Shown here piece after piece: positions 1-12,226 of a stretch of 64,000 nucleotides of DNA (position 1 is the stretch's first letter; each line of letters opens with the position of its first letter). A program made the position numbers and the translations under genes. Source of the stretch: Mycolicibacterium pulveris. Lineage in GTDB: Bacteria; Actinomycetota; Actinomycetes; Mycobacteriales; Mycobacteriaceae. The notes under the pieces are model-generated. The model worked only from the letters and a program-made list of their open reading frames with translations, had not been told where the DNA came from and did no database searches. Location: the NCBI RefSeq assembly GCF_010725725.1, contig NZ_AP022599.1, positions 3,410,001 through 3,474,000 on the forward strand, read 5' to 3'.

Positions 1-151
1 GGACGAAGATCTCGCCGTTGGCGAAGTCGCGAGCAGTCTGCGCGGTGACTGGAACGTCGAGCTCCTTGGCCACCTGTTCGGCCAGTTCGGGGTGCGCGCG
101 ACCCGCGAAGAGCATCAGATTTTTGCGGTTGTCGGTCCACTCGGTGCCCAC
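1..151 (-). CDS. prs: Ribose-phosphate pyrophosphokinase, N-terminal part (cut by window edge)
   Basis: Makes PRPP from ribose 5-phosphate and ATP, the precursor of nucleotides, His, Trp and decaprenyl-phosphoryl arabinose. Only the first 50 codons lie in the window. They read GTEWTDNRKNLMLFAGRAHP and go on to the NGEIFV segment, nearly the N-terminus I recall for mycobacterial PrsA. The start is taken as GTG at 151, preceded by GAGG on the minus strand, and fits the known N-terminus. It follows glmU by 87 bp on the same strand, the usual glmU-prs operon linking UDP-GlcNAc and PRPP supply. Confidence 0.93.
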   Translation of the reverse strand, partial: MGTEWTDNRKNLMLFAGRAHPELAEQVAKELDVPVTAQTARDFANGEIFV

Positions 152-238
152 AGTGCCCTCGCCGGTCGGGGACGGATACGGACCAATCGTACGTAGCGTT
201 TCCGGCGTTCGGTTGCCGGGTTGCCAGAAAACGAACAG

Positions 239-1702
239 CTACTGCTCGTCGGCCTCGGCTTGCGCCTTTTCAGCGGCCCGCGCCGCGGCGCTGCCCGGCC
301 GTTTGCGCGCCACCCAGCCCTCGATGTTGCGCTGCGGGCCCGCCGAGATCGCGAGCGCGCCCGGCGGCACGTCCTCGCGTACGACGGTGCCCGCCCCGGT
401 GTAGGCGCCGTCGCCGACGGTGACCGGGGCGATGAACATGGTGTCCGACCCGGTGCGCACGTGGGAGCCAATGGTCGTGCGGTTCTTGTTCTCGCCGTCG
501 TAGTTGACGAACACGCTGGACGCCCCGATGTTGCTGTGCTCGCCGATGTCGGCGTCGCCGACGTAGGTCAGGTGCGGCACCTTGGTGCCCGCGCCGATGG
601 TCGAGTTCTTGGCCTCGACGAACGCGCCGAGCTTGCCGTCGGCGCCGAGCACGGTGCCCGGACGCAGATAGGCGAACGGGCCGACCGCGGCGCCGTCGCC
701 GATGACGGACTGCCCCCCGTGAGTGCGCACGACGGTGGCGTGGTCGCCGACGGTGACGTCGGTCAGCGTGGTGTCCGGGCCGATCTGGCAGTTCGCGCCG
801 ATGCGGGTGCCGCCGAGCAACTGGGTGCCGGGGTAGACGACGGTGTCGCGGCCGATCGTGACGTCGACGTCCACCCATGTGGTGGCCGGGTCGACGACCG
901 TCACCCCGGCGCGTTGGTGGGCGGCGACGATGCGCCGGTTGAGCTCGGCGCCGAGCTCGGCCAGCTGCACCCTGTCGTTGACGCCGGCGACCAGGGTGGC
1001 GTCGTCGATGTGTTTGGCCCGCACCACGTGCCCGTCGGAGCGGACGATCGAGATGACGTCGGTGAGGTACTGCTCCTGCTGGGCGTTGTCGGAGCTCAGC
1101 CGACTCAGCGCCGAGCGCAGCGCGGCGATGTCGAACGCGTAGACCCCGGCGTTGACCTCGTCGATGGCCAGCTGTGACGGGCTGGCGTCGGCCTGTTCGA
1201 CGATGCTCAGCAGATCCGCACCCGCACTTTCCGGGGTGCGTAGGATCCGGCCGTAGCCGGTCGGGTCGGGCAGCGTGGTGGTGAGCACGGTCGCCGCGGC
1301 GGGCTCGGCGCCGTGGGTGGCGATCAGGTCGGCCAGCGTGTCGGCGTCCAGCAGCGGCACGTCGCCCGAGGTCACCACGACGGTGCCGGCGAAGTCCTCG
1401 GGCAGCGCGGTCAGCCCGCAGGCCACCGCGTGGCCGGTGCCCAGCTGCTGGTCCTGCACCGCGATGTCGATGGTGCGGCCGAGGTCGGTCGCGAGCTGTT
1501 CGACCGCCGGCGTGACCCGGTCACGGTCGTAACCGAGCACGACGACCAGGTGTTGCGGCGCCACCTTGGCCACCGCGTGCAGCGCGTGGGCCAGCATGCT
1601 GCGGCCGGCCAGGGTGTGCAACACCTTGGGGGTGTCGGAGCGCATCCGGGTGCCGGCGCCGGCCGCCAGAACGACCACCGCGGCCTCGGTAGTTGCCGTC
1701 AT
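239..1702 (-). CDS. glmU: Bifunctional GlmU: GlcN-1-P acetyltransferase / GlcNAc-1-P uridyltransferase
   Basis: Catalyses the last two steps of UDP-GlcNAc synthesis in the cytosol, for peptidoglycan and the cell-wall linker. It has 487 residues, the usual mycobacterial length. The N-terminal nucleotidyltransferase carries [11 protein letters not shown]...PKVLHTLAG (residues about 12-35). After about residue 260 the left-handed beta-helix hexapeptide repeats begin, with the acetyltransferase segment around [20 protein letters not shown] and [14 protein letters not shown]. The C-terminus is the Ala/Glu-rich tail common in mycobacteria. The start is ATG at 1702. It is transcribed with prs downstream and lies opposite the TetR gene beyond tRNA-Gln. 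Confidence 0.97.
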   Translation of the reverse strand: MTATTEAAVVVLAAGAGTRMRSDTPKVLHTLAGRSMLAHALHAVAKVAPQHLVVVLGYDRDRVTPAVEQLATDLGRTIDIAVQDQQLGTGHAVACGLTALPEDFAGTVVVTSGDVPLLDADTLADLIATHGAEPAAATVLTTTLPDPTGYGRILRTPESAGADLLSIVEQADASPSQLAIDEVNAGVYAFDIAALRSALSRLSSDNAQQEQYLTDVISIVRSDGHVVRAKHIDDATLVAGVNDRVQLAELGAELNRRIVAAHQRAGVTVVDPATTWVDVDVTIGRDTVVYPGTQLLGGTRIGANCQIGPDTTLTDVTVGDHATVVRTHGGQSVIGDGAAVGPFAYLRPGTVLGADGKLGAFVEAKNSTIGAGTKVPHLTYVGDADIGEHSNIGASSVFVNYDGENKNRTTIGSHVRTGSDTMFIAPVTVGDGAYTGAGTVVREDVPPGALAISAGPQRNIEGWVARKRPGSAAARAAEKAQAEADEQ

Positions 1703-1785
1703 CCGGCCTCCTGCCTATCGATTGTGCGGCTTCATACGCGACACGCCGACCAAACCGTATGAAAGTGCACAGCCGCGACCAAATG

Positions 1786-1857
1786 CTCCGTCGCCAGGAC
1801 TCGAACCTGAACTATCTGAACCAAAATCAGATGTGCTGCCGATTACACCACGACGGA
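1786..1857 (-). tRNA. tRNA-Gln (anticodon UUG)
   Basis: A 72-nt cloverleaf reads on the minus strand. The acceptor stem is TCCGTCG/CGACGGA, the anticodon stem TCTGA/TCAGA with loop TTTTGGT (anticodon TTG), the T-arm is CAGGTTCGAGTCCTG, and the discriminator base is G. CA follows directly, so only part of CCA is encoded. A tRNA-Gln between glmU and the TetR/mfd genes agrees with mycobacterial synteny. Confidence 0.95.
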
Positions 1858-1871
1858 TCGATCACCTCGTG

Positions 1872-2549
1872 ATGCTAGTCGAACCAACTAGCCTGACTAC
1901 CGTGGCCGCTTTCGAGAAAGAGGTGCGCCCGCCGCGCGCCCGGATGACCGGCGCCGAGCGGCGGCATCAGCTGATCGACGTCGCGCGTTCGCTGTTCGCT
2001 GAACGCGGGTACGAGGGCACCTCCATCGAGGAGATCGCGCAGCGAGCCAACGTCTCCAAGCCCGTGGTCTATGAGCATTTCGGCGGCAAAGAAGGGCTGT
2101 ACGCGGTGGTGGTCGACCGCGAGATGTCGGCGTTGCTGGACGGCATCACGTCGTCGTTGACCAAGATGACCAACAACCGCTCTCGGCTGCGTATCGAGCG
2201 TGTCGCGTTGGCGCTGCTGACCTACGTCGACGAGCGCACCGACGGGTTTCGCATCCTGATCCGCGACTCGCCGGCGGCCATCACGTCGGGCGGCACCTAC
2301 TCCACGCTGCTCAACGAGGCCGTCAACCAGGTGTCATCGATCCTGGCCGGCGACTTCTCCCGGCGCGGGCTGGATCCGGAGATGGCCCCGCTGTACGCGC
2401 AGGCCTTGGTCGGCTCGGTGTCGATGACCGCGCAGTGGTGGCTGGATGTGCGCGAGCCCAAGAAGGAGGTCGTGGCCGCGCACTTGGTGAACCTGTGCTG
2501 GAACGGGCTGATGCATCTGGAGCACGACCCGCAACTGCTCGACGAATAG
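1872..2549 (+). CDS. TetR/AcrR-family transcriptional regulator (Rv1019-like)
   Basis: A DNA-binding repressor of about 200-225 residues. The helix-turn-helix is near residues 29-75: [49 protein letters not shown] helical ligand-binding domain with [14 protein letters not shown] near the C-terminus follows. Its position just before mfd matches what I recall for Rv1019. The start is uncertain: ATG 1872 gives 225 residues, but no Shine-Dalgarno precedes it, and GTG 1869, GTG 1902, GTG 1923 and ATG 1944 are in frame. The conserved fold begins near the MTGAERR segment (ATG 1944). The target is unknown, perhaps its own promoter through the dyad at 1874. Confidence 0.9.
   Translation: MLVEPTSLTTVAAFEKEVRPPRARMTGAERRHQLIDVARSLFAERGYEGTSIEEIAQRANVSKPVVYEHFGGKEGLYAVVVDREMSALLDGITSSLTKMTNNRSRLRIERVALALLTYVDERTDGFRILIRDSPAAITSGGTYSTLLNEAVNQVSSILAGDFSRRGLDPEMAPLYAQALVGSVSMTAQWWLDVREPKKEVVAAHLVNLCWNGLMHLEHDPQLLDE
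1874..1892. promoter_or_regulatory. Inverted repeat at the 5' end of the TetR gene
   Basis: GCTAGT-N7-ACTAGC is a perfect 6-bp dyad. It lies between the tRNA-Gln 5' end and the conserved part of the TetR protein, covering the first candidate start codons. This fits an autoregulatory TetR operator if translation starts downstream (GTG 1902, GTG 1923 or ATG 1944). A chance palindrome cannot be excluded. Confidence 0.35.
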
Positions 2550-2604
2550 CCCTCGAACGTTTCGCCGAAATCGACGTACTGGCGAAATCCACTCGCACTT
2601 TCCC

Positions 2605-2624
2605 GCCCAAAGGGACGTTTGGGC
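2605..2624. terminator. Small stem-loop between TetR and mfd
   Basis: GCCCAAA-GGGACG-TTTGGGC is a 7-bp perfect hairpin 55 bp after the TetR stop and 35 bp before the mfd start, without a T-run. It could be a weak mycobacterial terminator or a regulatory dyad in the mfd leader. Just upstream, near 2572, is CGCCGAAATCG, which also occurs in the dyad at 13884. Confidence 0.35.
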
Positions 2625-2658
2625 AAGCCTGAGGGCGCGTGCATACGATGGATGGATC

Positions 2659-6309
<3,651 letters not shown>

Positions 6310-6341
6310 TCCGACCGCGGTCTGTGCGGGGTGGCGAAGGC

Positions 6342-7898
6342 TCAGCCGTTGGCGCCGTCTGATCCGTTGGTGCCGTTGCTGCTGCTCGCGCCGGTCCCGG
6401 TGCCACCGGTGCCACCCTTCCCGCCTGTACCGAGAGTGCCGCCGTCGCCGCCGTCGCCGCCATGCCCGCCTTCGCCACGGCCGGATGTGGTCTTGCCGTT
6501 GCCGCCGTTGCCGCCGTTGCCGCCCGAACTGCCGAAACCGCCGGCGCCGCCCTTGCCGCCCGAGCTGGCCCTGGCCAAGCCCGTGACATTCGCGGCGTCG
6601 CCGCCGTTGCCGCCGTCGCCACCGCGGCCATTGACCGCCCCGCCGTTCCCCCCGTTGCCTCCCCCGGATGCGAGGGCACTGCTCTGGCCGGTGCCGGTGG
6701 CGGTGCCGCCGTTGCCGCCGTCGCCGCCCGCGCCGACGAGCATCGCGCGGCCACCGTGGCCGCCTTCACCGCTGAACGCGGTGCCGGTGGATCCGGTGGC
6801 GGCGTCGCCGCCGTCGCCGCCGTCGCCGCCGTTGCCGGTGAGCCCGGCGCTGCCCCCGTTACCGGCATTGCCTGCGACCACGAAGCCGCCGCCGGTCGCG
6901 GCGCCGCCGTTGCCGCCGTTGCCGCCGTCGCCGGCCAGCATGCCGCCGCTGCCGCCGTGGCCGCCAGTACCGCCATCGACTCGGTCATTGGAGCTGGTAG
7001 CCGCGGCGCCCGCGGCACCGCCCCGCCCGCCGTTGCCGAGCAGTCCGGCGTTGCCGCCGTTGCCGCCGGCCTGCCTACCGTCACCGATCGATGTGCTGCC
7101 GCCGGTGCCGCCGGCCCCGCCGTCGCCCATCACGGCCCCGCCGTTGCCGCCGTGGCCACCGGCCTTTCCCTCGGCGCCGTTACCGCCGGCGCCGCCGTTA
7201 CCGAAGAGCCCGGCGTTGCCGCCGTTGCCGCCGACCTGGCCCGCCGCGCCGTCGCCGCCTTTGCCGCCGTTGCCGAACAGCAGCCCGCCGTTGCCGCCGT
7301 CTTGACCCGGCGCGCCATCGAGGCCGTTGCCGATCAGCAGCCCACCGGGACCGATCAACCCGAGGAACGCGCCGTCGGGTGTGGACAGCGCGGCCAGAAC
7401 GACCGCCGCGTCAATCGACACGTCACCGTAGGCGGTTTTGGTCGCACCCGCGGACACCGGGGATTCGGATCGGCTCAGGGTGGTCGGTTCGAACAGCATG
7501 GCGCCACGATCCTCGATCACCGAAGCGCGAGAAGGTGTTTGGGTGACGGAGCCCGCGACGAACGCGGCTGCCGGTGCCGGCCGGATCGACGCAGGGGCCG
7601 GGGTGGCCGTGGTGGGTTTCTGCGCCGGCAACCGCAGGGTGGGCGCCGTCGAGACGGCGTGGTTGAGAAGGCGCGCCGACGGCGACATCGGCACCGAGGC
7701 GGTGGCCGCCGGGACCCGGACATGCGGTGGGGCAGGCGCGTCCTGCGGCGCGGCCGCGGCCGGGGTGATGGCCAGCCCGACACCGAGGACGGTGGCCAGT
7801 GCCCCAACCCGGCCGACGAACCTCGCGCCGTGGGCCGGGTATCTCAGTTCCCACTGGTAGCTGCGCCGATTGCGCACGCGATGGTGATGCATGTTCAT
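6342..7898 (-). CDS. Secreted PGRS-like glycine-rich repeat protein without a PE domain
   Basis: It has 518 residues. An unusual leader, MNMHHHRVRNRRSYQWELRY, precedes a hydrophobic segment (about residues 28-50) ending AAAAPQDAP, a Sec-type signal. An Ala/Pro linker and a short ordered region (VSIDAAVVLAALSTPDGAFLGLIGPGG) lead from about residue 195 into GGNGG-type repeats that run to the C-terminus (GTNGSDGANG). The junction LLIGNGLDGAPGQDGG resembles PE_PGRS proteins, but no PE domain is present. AGGAGAAGAAG precedes ATG 7898. The promoter carries SARP-like boxes (7955-7983). The leader matches that of the next upstream gene. Molecular function is unknown; a surface location is likely. Confidence 0.85.
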   Translation of the reverse strand: MNMHHHRVRNRRSYQWELRYPAHGARFVGRVGALATVLGVGLAITPAAAAPQDAPAPPHVRVPAATASVPMSPSARLLNHAVSTAPTLRLPAQKPTTATPAPASIRPAPAAAFVAGSVTQTPSRASVIEDRGAMLFEPTTLSRSESPVSAGATKTAYGDVSIDAAVVLAALSTPDGAFLGLIGPGGLLIGNGLDGAPGQDGGNGGLLFGNGGKGGDGAAGQVGGNGGNAGLFGNGGAGGNGAEGKAGGHGGNGGAVMGDGGAGGTGGSTSIGDGRQAGGNGGNAGLLGNGGRGGAAGAAATSSNDRVDGGTGGHGGSGGMLAGDGGNGGNGGAATGGGFVVAGNAGNGGSAGLTGNGGDGGDGGDAATGSTGTAFSGEGGHGGRAMLVGAGGDGGNGGTATGTGQSSALASGGGNGGNGGAVNGRGGDGGNGGDAANVTGLARASSGGKGGAGGFGSSGGNGGNGGNGKTTSGRGEGGHGGDGGDGGTLGTGGKGGTGGTGTGASSSNGTNGSDGANG

Positions 7899-7954
7899 CT
7901 TCTTCTCCTGATGTCATGGCTCACGGCCCTGTCGGATCGACGATCCCGAACGGG

Positions 7955-7983
7955 CGTTGAGGATCCGTTGAGACGGAATTGAG
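7955..7983 (-). promoter_or_regulatory. SARP-type heptad direct repeats upstream of the PGRS-like gene
   Basis: On the minus strand three heptads recur at exactly 11-bp pitch: CTCAATT (7983-7977), CTCAACG (7972-7966) and CTCAACG (7961-7955). Eight or nine bases later comes GATCGT, a plausible -10, and the start codon is 57 bp below. Heptads spaced by 4 bp and placed about 8 bp from a -10 are the classical SARP box layout. The same block recurs at 8597-8625, next to the SARP gene. Confidence 0.7.
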
Positions 7984-8087
7984 CGCGGTACGAAGCGTCT
8001 TCAGGCCCTGCGCGGCGGCCCCAACGCACGGGGGTGTGACGAAATCGGCCGGACCCCGGTGGCGGGATCCGGCCGATCCAACCGCGG

Positions 8088-8531
8088 TCAGGGCAGGTTG
8101 AGGGTGCCCATCCGGGGCGGCGGCGTGGTCGGCGTCTGGGTGGCCTGGCCCGCGCCGGGCACCTGTCCCAGAGGCGATTGCGGCGCATTCGGCACTTGGG
8201 CGGCCGGACCCGTACCGGGCAGCTGCCCCAAAGGTCCTTGCGGCCACTGTTGAGCCGTCGCCGGCGGTGCGGTGCACTTTCCCCCGGTGTGTTCCCCACC
8301 CGAAGACTGGCAGCATTGAACGGTCTCCTCATACCACTCAAGGGAATCGGTTTGACCGGACTTGTTTCTTGCGTCCGCCTTCTTCAAGCAGCTGTCGTAA
8401 GTGCCGATATCCCATTCAGCCACTGCGGTCGCGGGCTGGACGAACACACCGACCGCCGACGCGATCGCGACTGCGCCGACCGCGTAGGCCCACTGGTATA
8501 TGCGCCGATTGCGCACGTGATGGTGATTCAT
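8088..8531 (-). CDS. Small secreted protein with four cysteines and a Pro/Gln-rich tail
   Basis: It has 147 residues. The leader MNHHHVRNRRIYQWAYAVGA is nearly that of the downstream PGRS-like protein, followed by a hydrophobic segment and ATAVA, then AEWDIGTYDSCLKKADARNK, QCCQSSGG and GKCTAPP (four Cys, probably two disulfides outside the cell). The tail repeats PLGQ-PG-type units. From memory, the WD-YD-C...CC-SGG...C pattern recurs in small mycobacterial secreted proteins of unknown function. ATG 8531 has AGGAGAAGAGAAC upstream. It lies between the SARP gene and the PGRS-like gene, all on the minus strand, and has its own SARP-like boxes. Confidence 0.8.
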   Translation of the reverse strand: MNHHHVRNRRIYQWAYAVGAVAIASAVGVFVQPATAVAEWDIGTYDSCLKKADARNKSGQTDSLEWYEETVQCCQSSGGEHTGGKCTAPPATAQQWPQGPLGQLPGTGPAAQVPNAPQSPLGQVPGAGQATQTPTTPPPRMGTLNLP

Positions 8532-8596
8532 GTTCTCTTCTCCTGAAGTGATGGCTCGCGCCTCTGTCCGACCCGGCATCGACGATCCCGAACGGG

Positions 8597-8625
8597 CGTT
8601 GAGGATCCGTTGAGGCGGAATTGAT
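8597..8625 (-). promoter_or_regulatory. SARP-type heptad direct repeats upstream of the small secreted gene
   Basis: The minus strand shows ATCAATT (8625-8619), CTCAACG (8614-8608) and CTCAACG (8603-8597) at 11-bp pitch, then the same TTCGGGATCGT as in the copy at 7955-7983. The block starts 9 bp below the SARP stop codon and 66 bp above the small gene. About 45 bp is almost identical between the two copies, so the promoters arose by duplication. Confidence 0.7.
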
Positions 8626-8633
8626 GCGTGCGT

Positions 8634-11600
8634 TCAGGTGCCCTGCGTGGCGGCTACCACCGCGTCGAGGAAGGCACTCGGCACGGGCGCCCACGCAGGC
8701 TGCCAATGACCGCTGCGCATGTCGTCGCGCAACGCGGTCAGTAACGCGATCACGGAGTCACCGCCGTCGAGGAGATAGCGGACCATCCCGCGCTCGGCAC
8801 ATTGTGCGGTGATCACGGTCAGCAGGTGCTTGGCCTCGTCGTGTCGGCCTGCCGCGGTCAGCGCGGCCACGAGCAGCCGATTCGCCTGCAGCAGCGCGCG
8901 CGGACGACGTTGTCCGGCAACTCGTTCCACCCAGGCTTGGGCACGGTCGCAGGCGCGGTCGGGTTGGCCCGTGAGCTGCGCACGAATTTCGGCCTCGTCA
9001 CGGATTTGTGCGGTGATCTCGCCCAGCCCGCCGTCCGGCAGCGGCTCGGCTCGCCAAGCGTCGCCCCGCCAATCCTCACCAGCAAGATTCAGGCGCACAC
9101 GCTCGTTTTCCATATGTGCGCGCAACCGGGGAAGCCTGATCGTCGCCGCGATGCGAGCGCCGTCGTCCAGGCATGCCGCGGCGCCCCGCCGGTCACCGCG
9201 CAGTGACTTGATGCGCGCACCGATCACATGGCGCGCGATGATGGTCGCGGCTTCGCCGCCTTGCGACCCCAGGACGGTGCACTCGTCGAGGAACCGTTCG
9301 GCGCCGTCGACGTCACCGCGTTCATACAACAACTCAGCCAGCAGTGCCTGAGCAAGGGCGGCGGCGTGCGACTGTCTGGCGCCGAATTGTTGTGCCACGC
9401 TTAGTGCTTCACGGCAGTGATGTTCGGCCTCGGCGACCTCGAGTTCTTCGTGAGCTGCACGGCCCGCCAGGGAATGTCCGCAGATCAGGTTGAACGGGCT
9501 GTCGTGGTAGGGGTAGGCCCACTCCTGCCGCATGCGCGCGGCCGTGAAGTCGAATCGGCAAACGTCAAGGAAGGTCGCGACGTTGGCCGCCATGCCCACC
9601 AGAACCGGCGGCATGGCGTCCGGCTTGGCCAGGCACTCCTCCAACATCTCGTCGACACCCGCGAGGTGATCCGTCCACGTCTCCACCATGGCGCGAAAGA
9701 CATTGGCTTCCAACCGCATACCGTGGCGCTCCGCCGCCGATTGTGCCCGCTTCGCCGCTGCTGACTCGAAGGCATCCAGCGCGGCATGCGCGGCAGTGCG
9801 CTGCTGCAACAACATGTGCCCGCACGCCATGGCGAGTTGAATCCTGGGGCTGAGTGACACGATGCGCGACGGCAGCTTCGACACCAAAGCACGCAACGTG
9901 GACAGTTGCGCGTGCTGAAAGAGGTCGATGCCGTGCAGCTCCAACAGCTCGATGGCGCGGTCTTCGTCGCGCGCCGCCATCGCATGGTTGATCGCCTCGT
10001 GCAGCATGTCGTGTTCGGCGAACCATCGAGACGCGGCGGCATGCAGGCCGATGATGCGGTCGGGATGGTCACGCACCAGCCGACGGCGCAGAAAATCGGC
10101 GAACAGGTGGTGGTAGCGAAACCATTCACGCTCGTCATCGAGCCGGCGCAGGAACAGATCCCGGCTCTCCACTTGCTCGAGAAGTACCTGCCCGTGATCG
10201 ACACCCGCCAGCGCCGACGCCAACTCGCCGCAGATCCGTTCGGTGACCGAGGTGGCCAACAGGAAATCGAGTGTCGCCGGGTCGAGCGAATCGAGCACGT
10301 TCTCGGCCAGGTACTGAGCTATCGCGTGATGACGACCTGACATCCGGTTGATGAGCTCGGCAGGATCGTCGCAGTCGCGCAGCGACAACGACGCCAGCTG
10401 CAGGCCCGCCGCCCACCCGTCGGTCGTTCGTTCCAGGGCCGCCACATCCGAATCGTCGAGAGCGAGCCCGTGCACGTCCACGAGGAAGGTGCGCGCCTCA
10501 TGGTTATCGAAACGCAAAGCAGCACTGTCGATCTCGACCAGCTGGTCACGCACCCGCGCTCTACTCAGCGGTAGGCCGTCCCCCGTTCGGGTCGCCACCA
10601 CGAGCTGAAGGTGGGAAGGACAATTGTCGATCAGGTAGGCCATCGCCTCGATGGTCGGAGCATCGGTGATCCGGTGCCAATCGTCGATGATCACGCAGAA
10701 GCGGTTAGCACCCCGGTCGATGTCGTTGATCAGCGTCGCCAGCACGAAGCGCGTCGCCGCAGCGCCATGCTCTTCGAGTGTTGCGCGCAGTTCGGCGCCG
10801 ACATCTGGCTTTACCGTGCGGACCGCGTCGATCAGGTGTGCGAGAAACCAGACGACGTCGTTGTCGTCGTCGTCGGTGGTCAGCCAGGCGACGGTGACGC
10901 CGTCGGCCACGAGCACCTCGCGCCACTGCGCGGCGAGCGTCGTCTTCCCGAATCCCGCAGGCCCGCGGATCACCGTCAGCCTCCGGCCGCCGCCCCCGCG
11001 CAATGTGTCGGTCAGCCGAGCGCGCTCGACCAGCCGGCGAGGCGATGCCGGGGGCCGGTACTTGGTCGTCGCGGCAGGCGGTGCGGTGACAGGTCGCGGT
11101 GCGGGCGCGGGAAGAAGCAACGACTGGTCGTGGCGCAGGATGGCGGTTTCGAGGTCGCGCAGCGCGGGGCCGGGGTCGACGCCGAGCTCGTCGATCAGCC
11201 GAGCGCGCACCGATGCACTCACCCGTAGTGCGTCGGCTTGTCGGCCCGACCGGTAGAGCGCGAGCATGAGCCGGCAGTGCAGCTGTTCCCGGTACGGATT
11301 GGCGACCACCAGGCGTTCGAGATCGGCGACCACAGCGTGATGCCTGCCCAGCGCGAGTTCGGCGTCGACGCGTTGTTCGAGTGCGACCAGGCGAAGTTCC
11401 TCGAGGCGGGCCGCTTCGGTCTTGACGAATTCCGCTTCGGCCAGGTCGTCGAGCACCGGTCCGCGCCACAACTCCAACGCATCGGTGAGCAGCGTTTGGG
11501 CGCGCTCGGTTTCACCTCGCTCCAACGCCTCTCGGCCGGCTCCGAGCAGGTGCTCGAAACGCGCCGCGTCGACGTGGTCGGGATCGACGAACAAACCGTA

Positions 11601-11903
11601 GCCCGCCGACCGGGTGACCAGCACATCCTGCGCCCCGACGCTCGCCAGTCGCGAACGCAGGTGTGAGACATGGGTGCGCAGGGTGACATCGGCACTTGCC
11701 GGTGGTTCGCCGTGCCATATCGCGTCCGCGATCCGGCCGGCCGGAACGAGTGCGTTCAGGTGAAGCAGCAGCACGGCCAGCAGTTCGCGCTGCTTCCTGC
11801 TGCCGATGTCGAGCAGCCGTCCACCGTCGACGCCCGCGGTGAGGGGACCGAGGATGCCGAAGAAGGGCTGCCCGGCTACGGCGTCGGCGCGCCGCGGTTT
11901 CAC
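8634..11903 (-). CDS. SARP-BTAD-STAND ATPase regulator (SARP-LAL type)
   Basis: A large transcriptional activator of about 1090 residues. The N-terminal SARP winged helix begins FGILGPLTAG with TLRTHVSHLRSRL; the bacterial transcriptional activation domain covers about residues 100-245 (YREQLHCRLMLALYRSGRQADALR). Then comes an AAA/STAND ATPase with Walker A GPAGFGKTTLAAQW near residue 312 and Walker B-like CVIIDDWHRI. A long MalT-like helical repeat region ends the protein. No C-terminal LuxR HTH is present, so DNA binding rests on the N-terminus, as in PimR-like hybrids. GTG 11903 is chosen because it starts just before the conserved domain; the frame is open to an ATG at 12059. Heptad boxes in the two downstream promoters suggest its targets. 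Confidence 0.88.
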   Translation of the reverse strand: MKPRRADAVAGQPFFGILGPLTAGVDGGRLLDIGSRKQRELLAVLLLHLNALVPAGRIADAIWHGEPPASADVTLRTHVSHLRSRLASVGAQDVLVTRSAGYGLFVDPDHVDAARFEHLLGAGREALERGETERAQTLLTDALELWRGPVLDDLAEAEFVKTEAARLEELRLVALEQRVDAELALGRHHAVVADLERLVVANPYREQLHCRLMLALYRSGRQADALRVSASVRARLIDELGVDPGPALRDLETAILRHDQSLLLPAPAPRPVTAPPAATTKYRPPASPRRLVERARLTDTLRGGGGRRLTVIRGPAGFGKTTLAAQWREVLVADGVTVAWLTTDDDDNDVVWFLAHLIDAVRTVKPDVGAELRATLEEHGAAATRFVLATLINDIDRGANRFCVIIDDWHRITDAPTIEAMAYLIDNCPSHLQLVVATRTGDGLPLSRARVRDQLVEIDSAALRFDNHEARTFLVDVHGLALDDSDVAALERTTDGWAAGLQLASLSLRDCDDPAELINRMSGRHHAIAQYLAENVLDSLDPATLDFLLATSVTERICGELASALAGVDHGQVLLEQVESRDLFLRRLDDEREWFRYHHLFADFLRRRLVRDHPDRIIGLHAAASRWFAEHDMLHEAINHAMAARDEDRAIELLELHGIDLFQHAQLSTLRALVSKLPSRIVSLSPRIQLAMACGHMLLQQRTAAHAALDAFESAAAKRAQSAAERHGMRLEANVFRAMVETWTDHLAGVDEMLEECLAKPDAMPPVLVGMAANVATFLDVCRFDFTAARMRQEWAYPYHDSPFNLICGHSLAGRAAHEELEVAEAEHHCREALSVAQQFGARQSHAAALAQALLAELLYERGDVDGAERFLDECTVLGSQGGEAATIIARHVIGARIKSLRGDRRGAAACLDDGARIAATIRLPRLRAHMENERVRLNLAGEDWRGDAWRAEPLPDGGLGEITAQIRDEAEIRAQLTGQPDRACDRAQAWVERVAGQRRPRALLQANRLLVAALTAAGRHDEAKHLLTVITAQCAERGMVRYLLDGGDSVIALLTALRDDMRSGHWQPAWAPVPSAFLDAVVAATQGT

Positions 11904-12226
11904 CAGGTCAGCGTATCCGCGACCGGGGCTCGGCGGGACACATTGAGCCGCGAGTCCTGACCCGATGTGATTGTGAATTCGAAACTTTCGGTTTAGCGCC
12001 TGGTCATCGCGACAGTGATTTAACCCACGCCCGCGACAGGTCCGGAGTTGATAACGCATCGGAGTTCGGGTTCGACGTACCGACTGGGGGTCAAGGTATT
12101 GCGTTGTCGTCTAGACCGCAGGCGGCGAGATCGCCGGACATAGGGCGGTTAAGCAATTTCCTAAACCGAACATCACCGCGACGCCAACCGATTGGTGTCG
12201 CAGTGACGCAAGGCGAAGGAGTGGAA
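11904..12226. other. Divergent intergenic region, no gene seen
   Basis: This stretch separates the leftward SARP gene from the rightward VPxV-repeat gene and should hold both promoters. The SARP frame stays open to 12059 but that part has no domain character. GGAGTT occurs twice (near 12042 and 12060), but the spacing does not match the 11-bp SARP pattern, and no heptad boxes like those at 7955 or 8597 were found. Confidence 0.5.

Noticed and set aside
270..878. Long Arg/His/Gly-rich open frames antisense or out of phase to glmU, mfd, eno and others
   Set aside because: They are out-of-phase reads of real genes in high-G+C DNA, with biased composition and no ribosome sites or domains.
6342..7300. 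CRISPR-like regularity in the PGRS coding repeats
   Set aside because: Repeats are short GGC/GCC-type codon repeats without equal-length unique spacers; protein repeats explain them.
6331..7305. Pro-rich frame opposite the PGRS-like gene (also 58299-59195)
   Set aside because: It is the complement of GGxGG repeats; Gly codons read backwards as Pro. The minus-strand frames have signals and starts, these do not.
12042..12070. GGAGTT direct repeat as a third SARP box
   Set aside because: Sequence and spacing differ from the CTCAACG heptads at 11-bp pitch.
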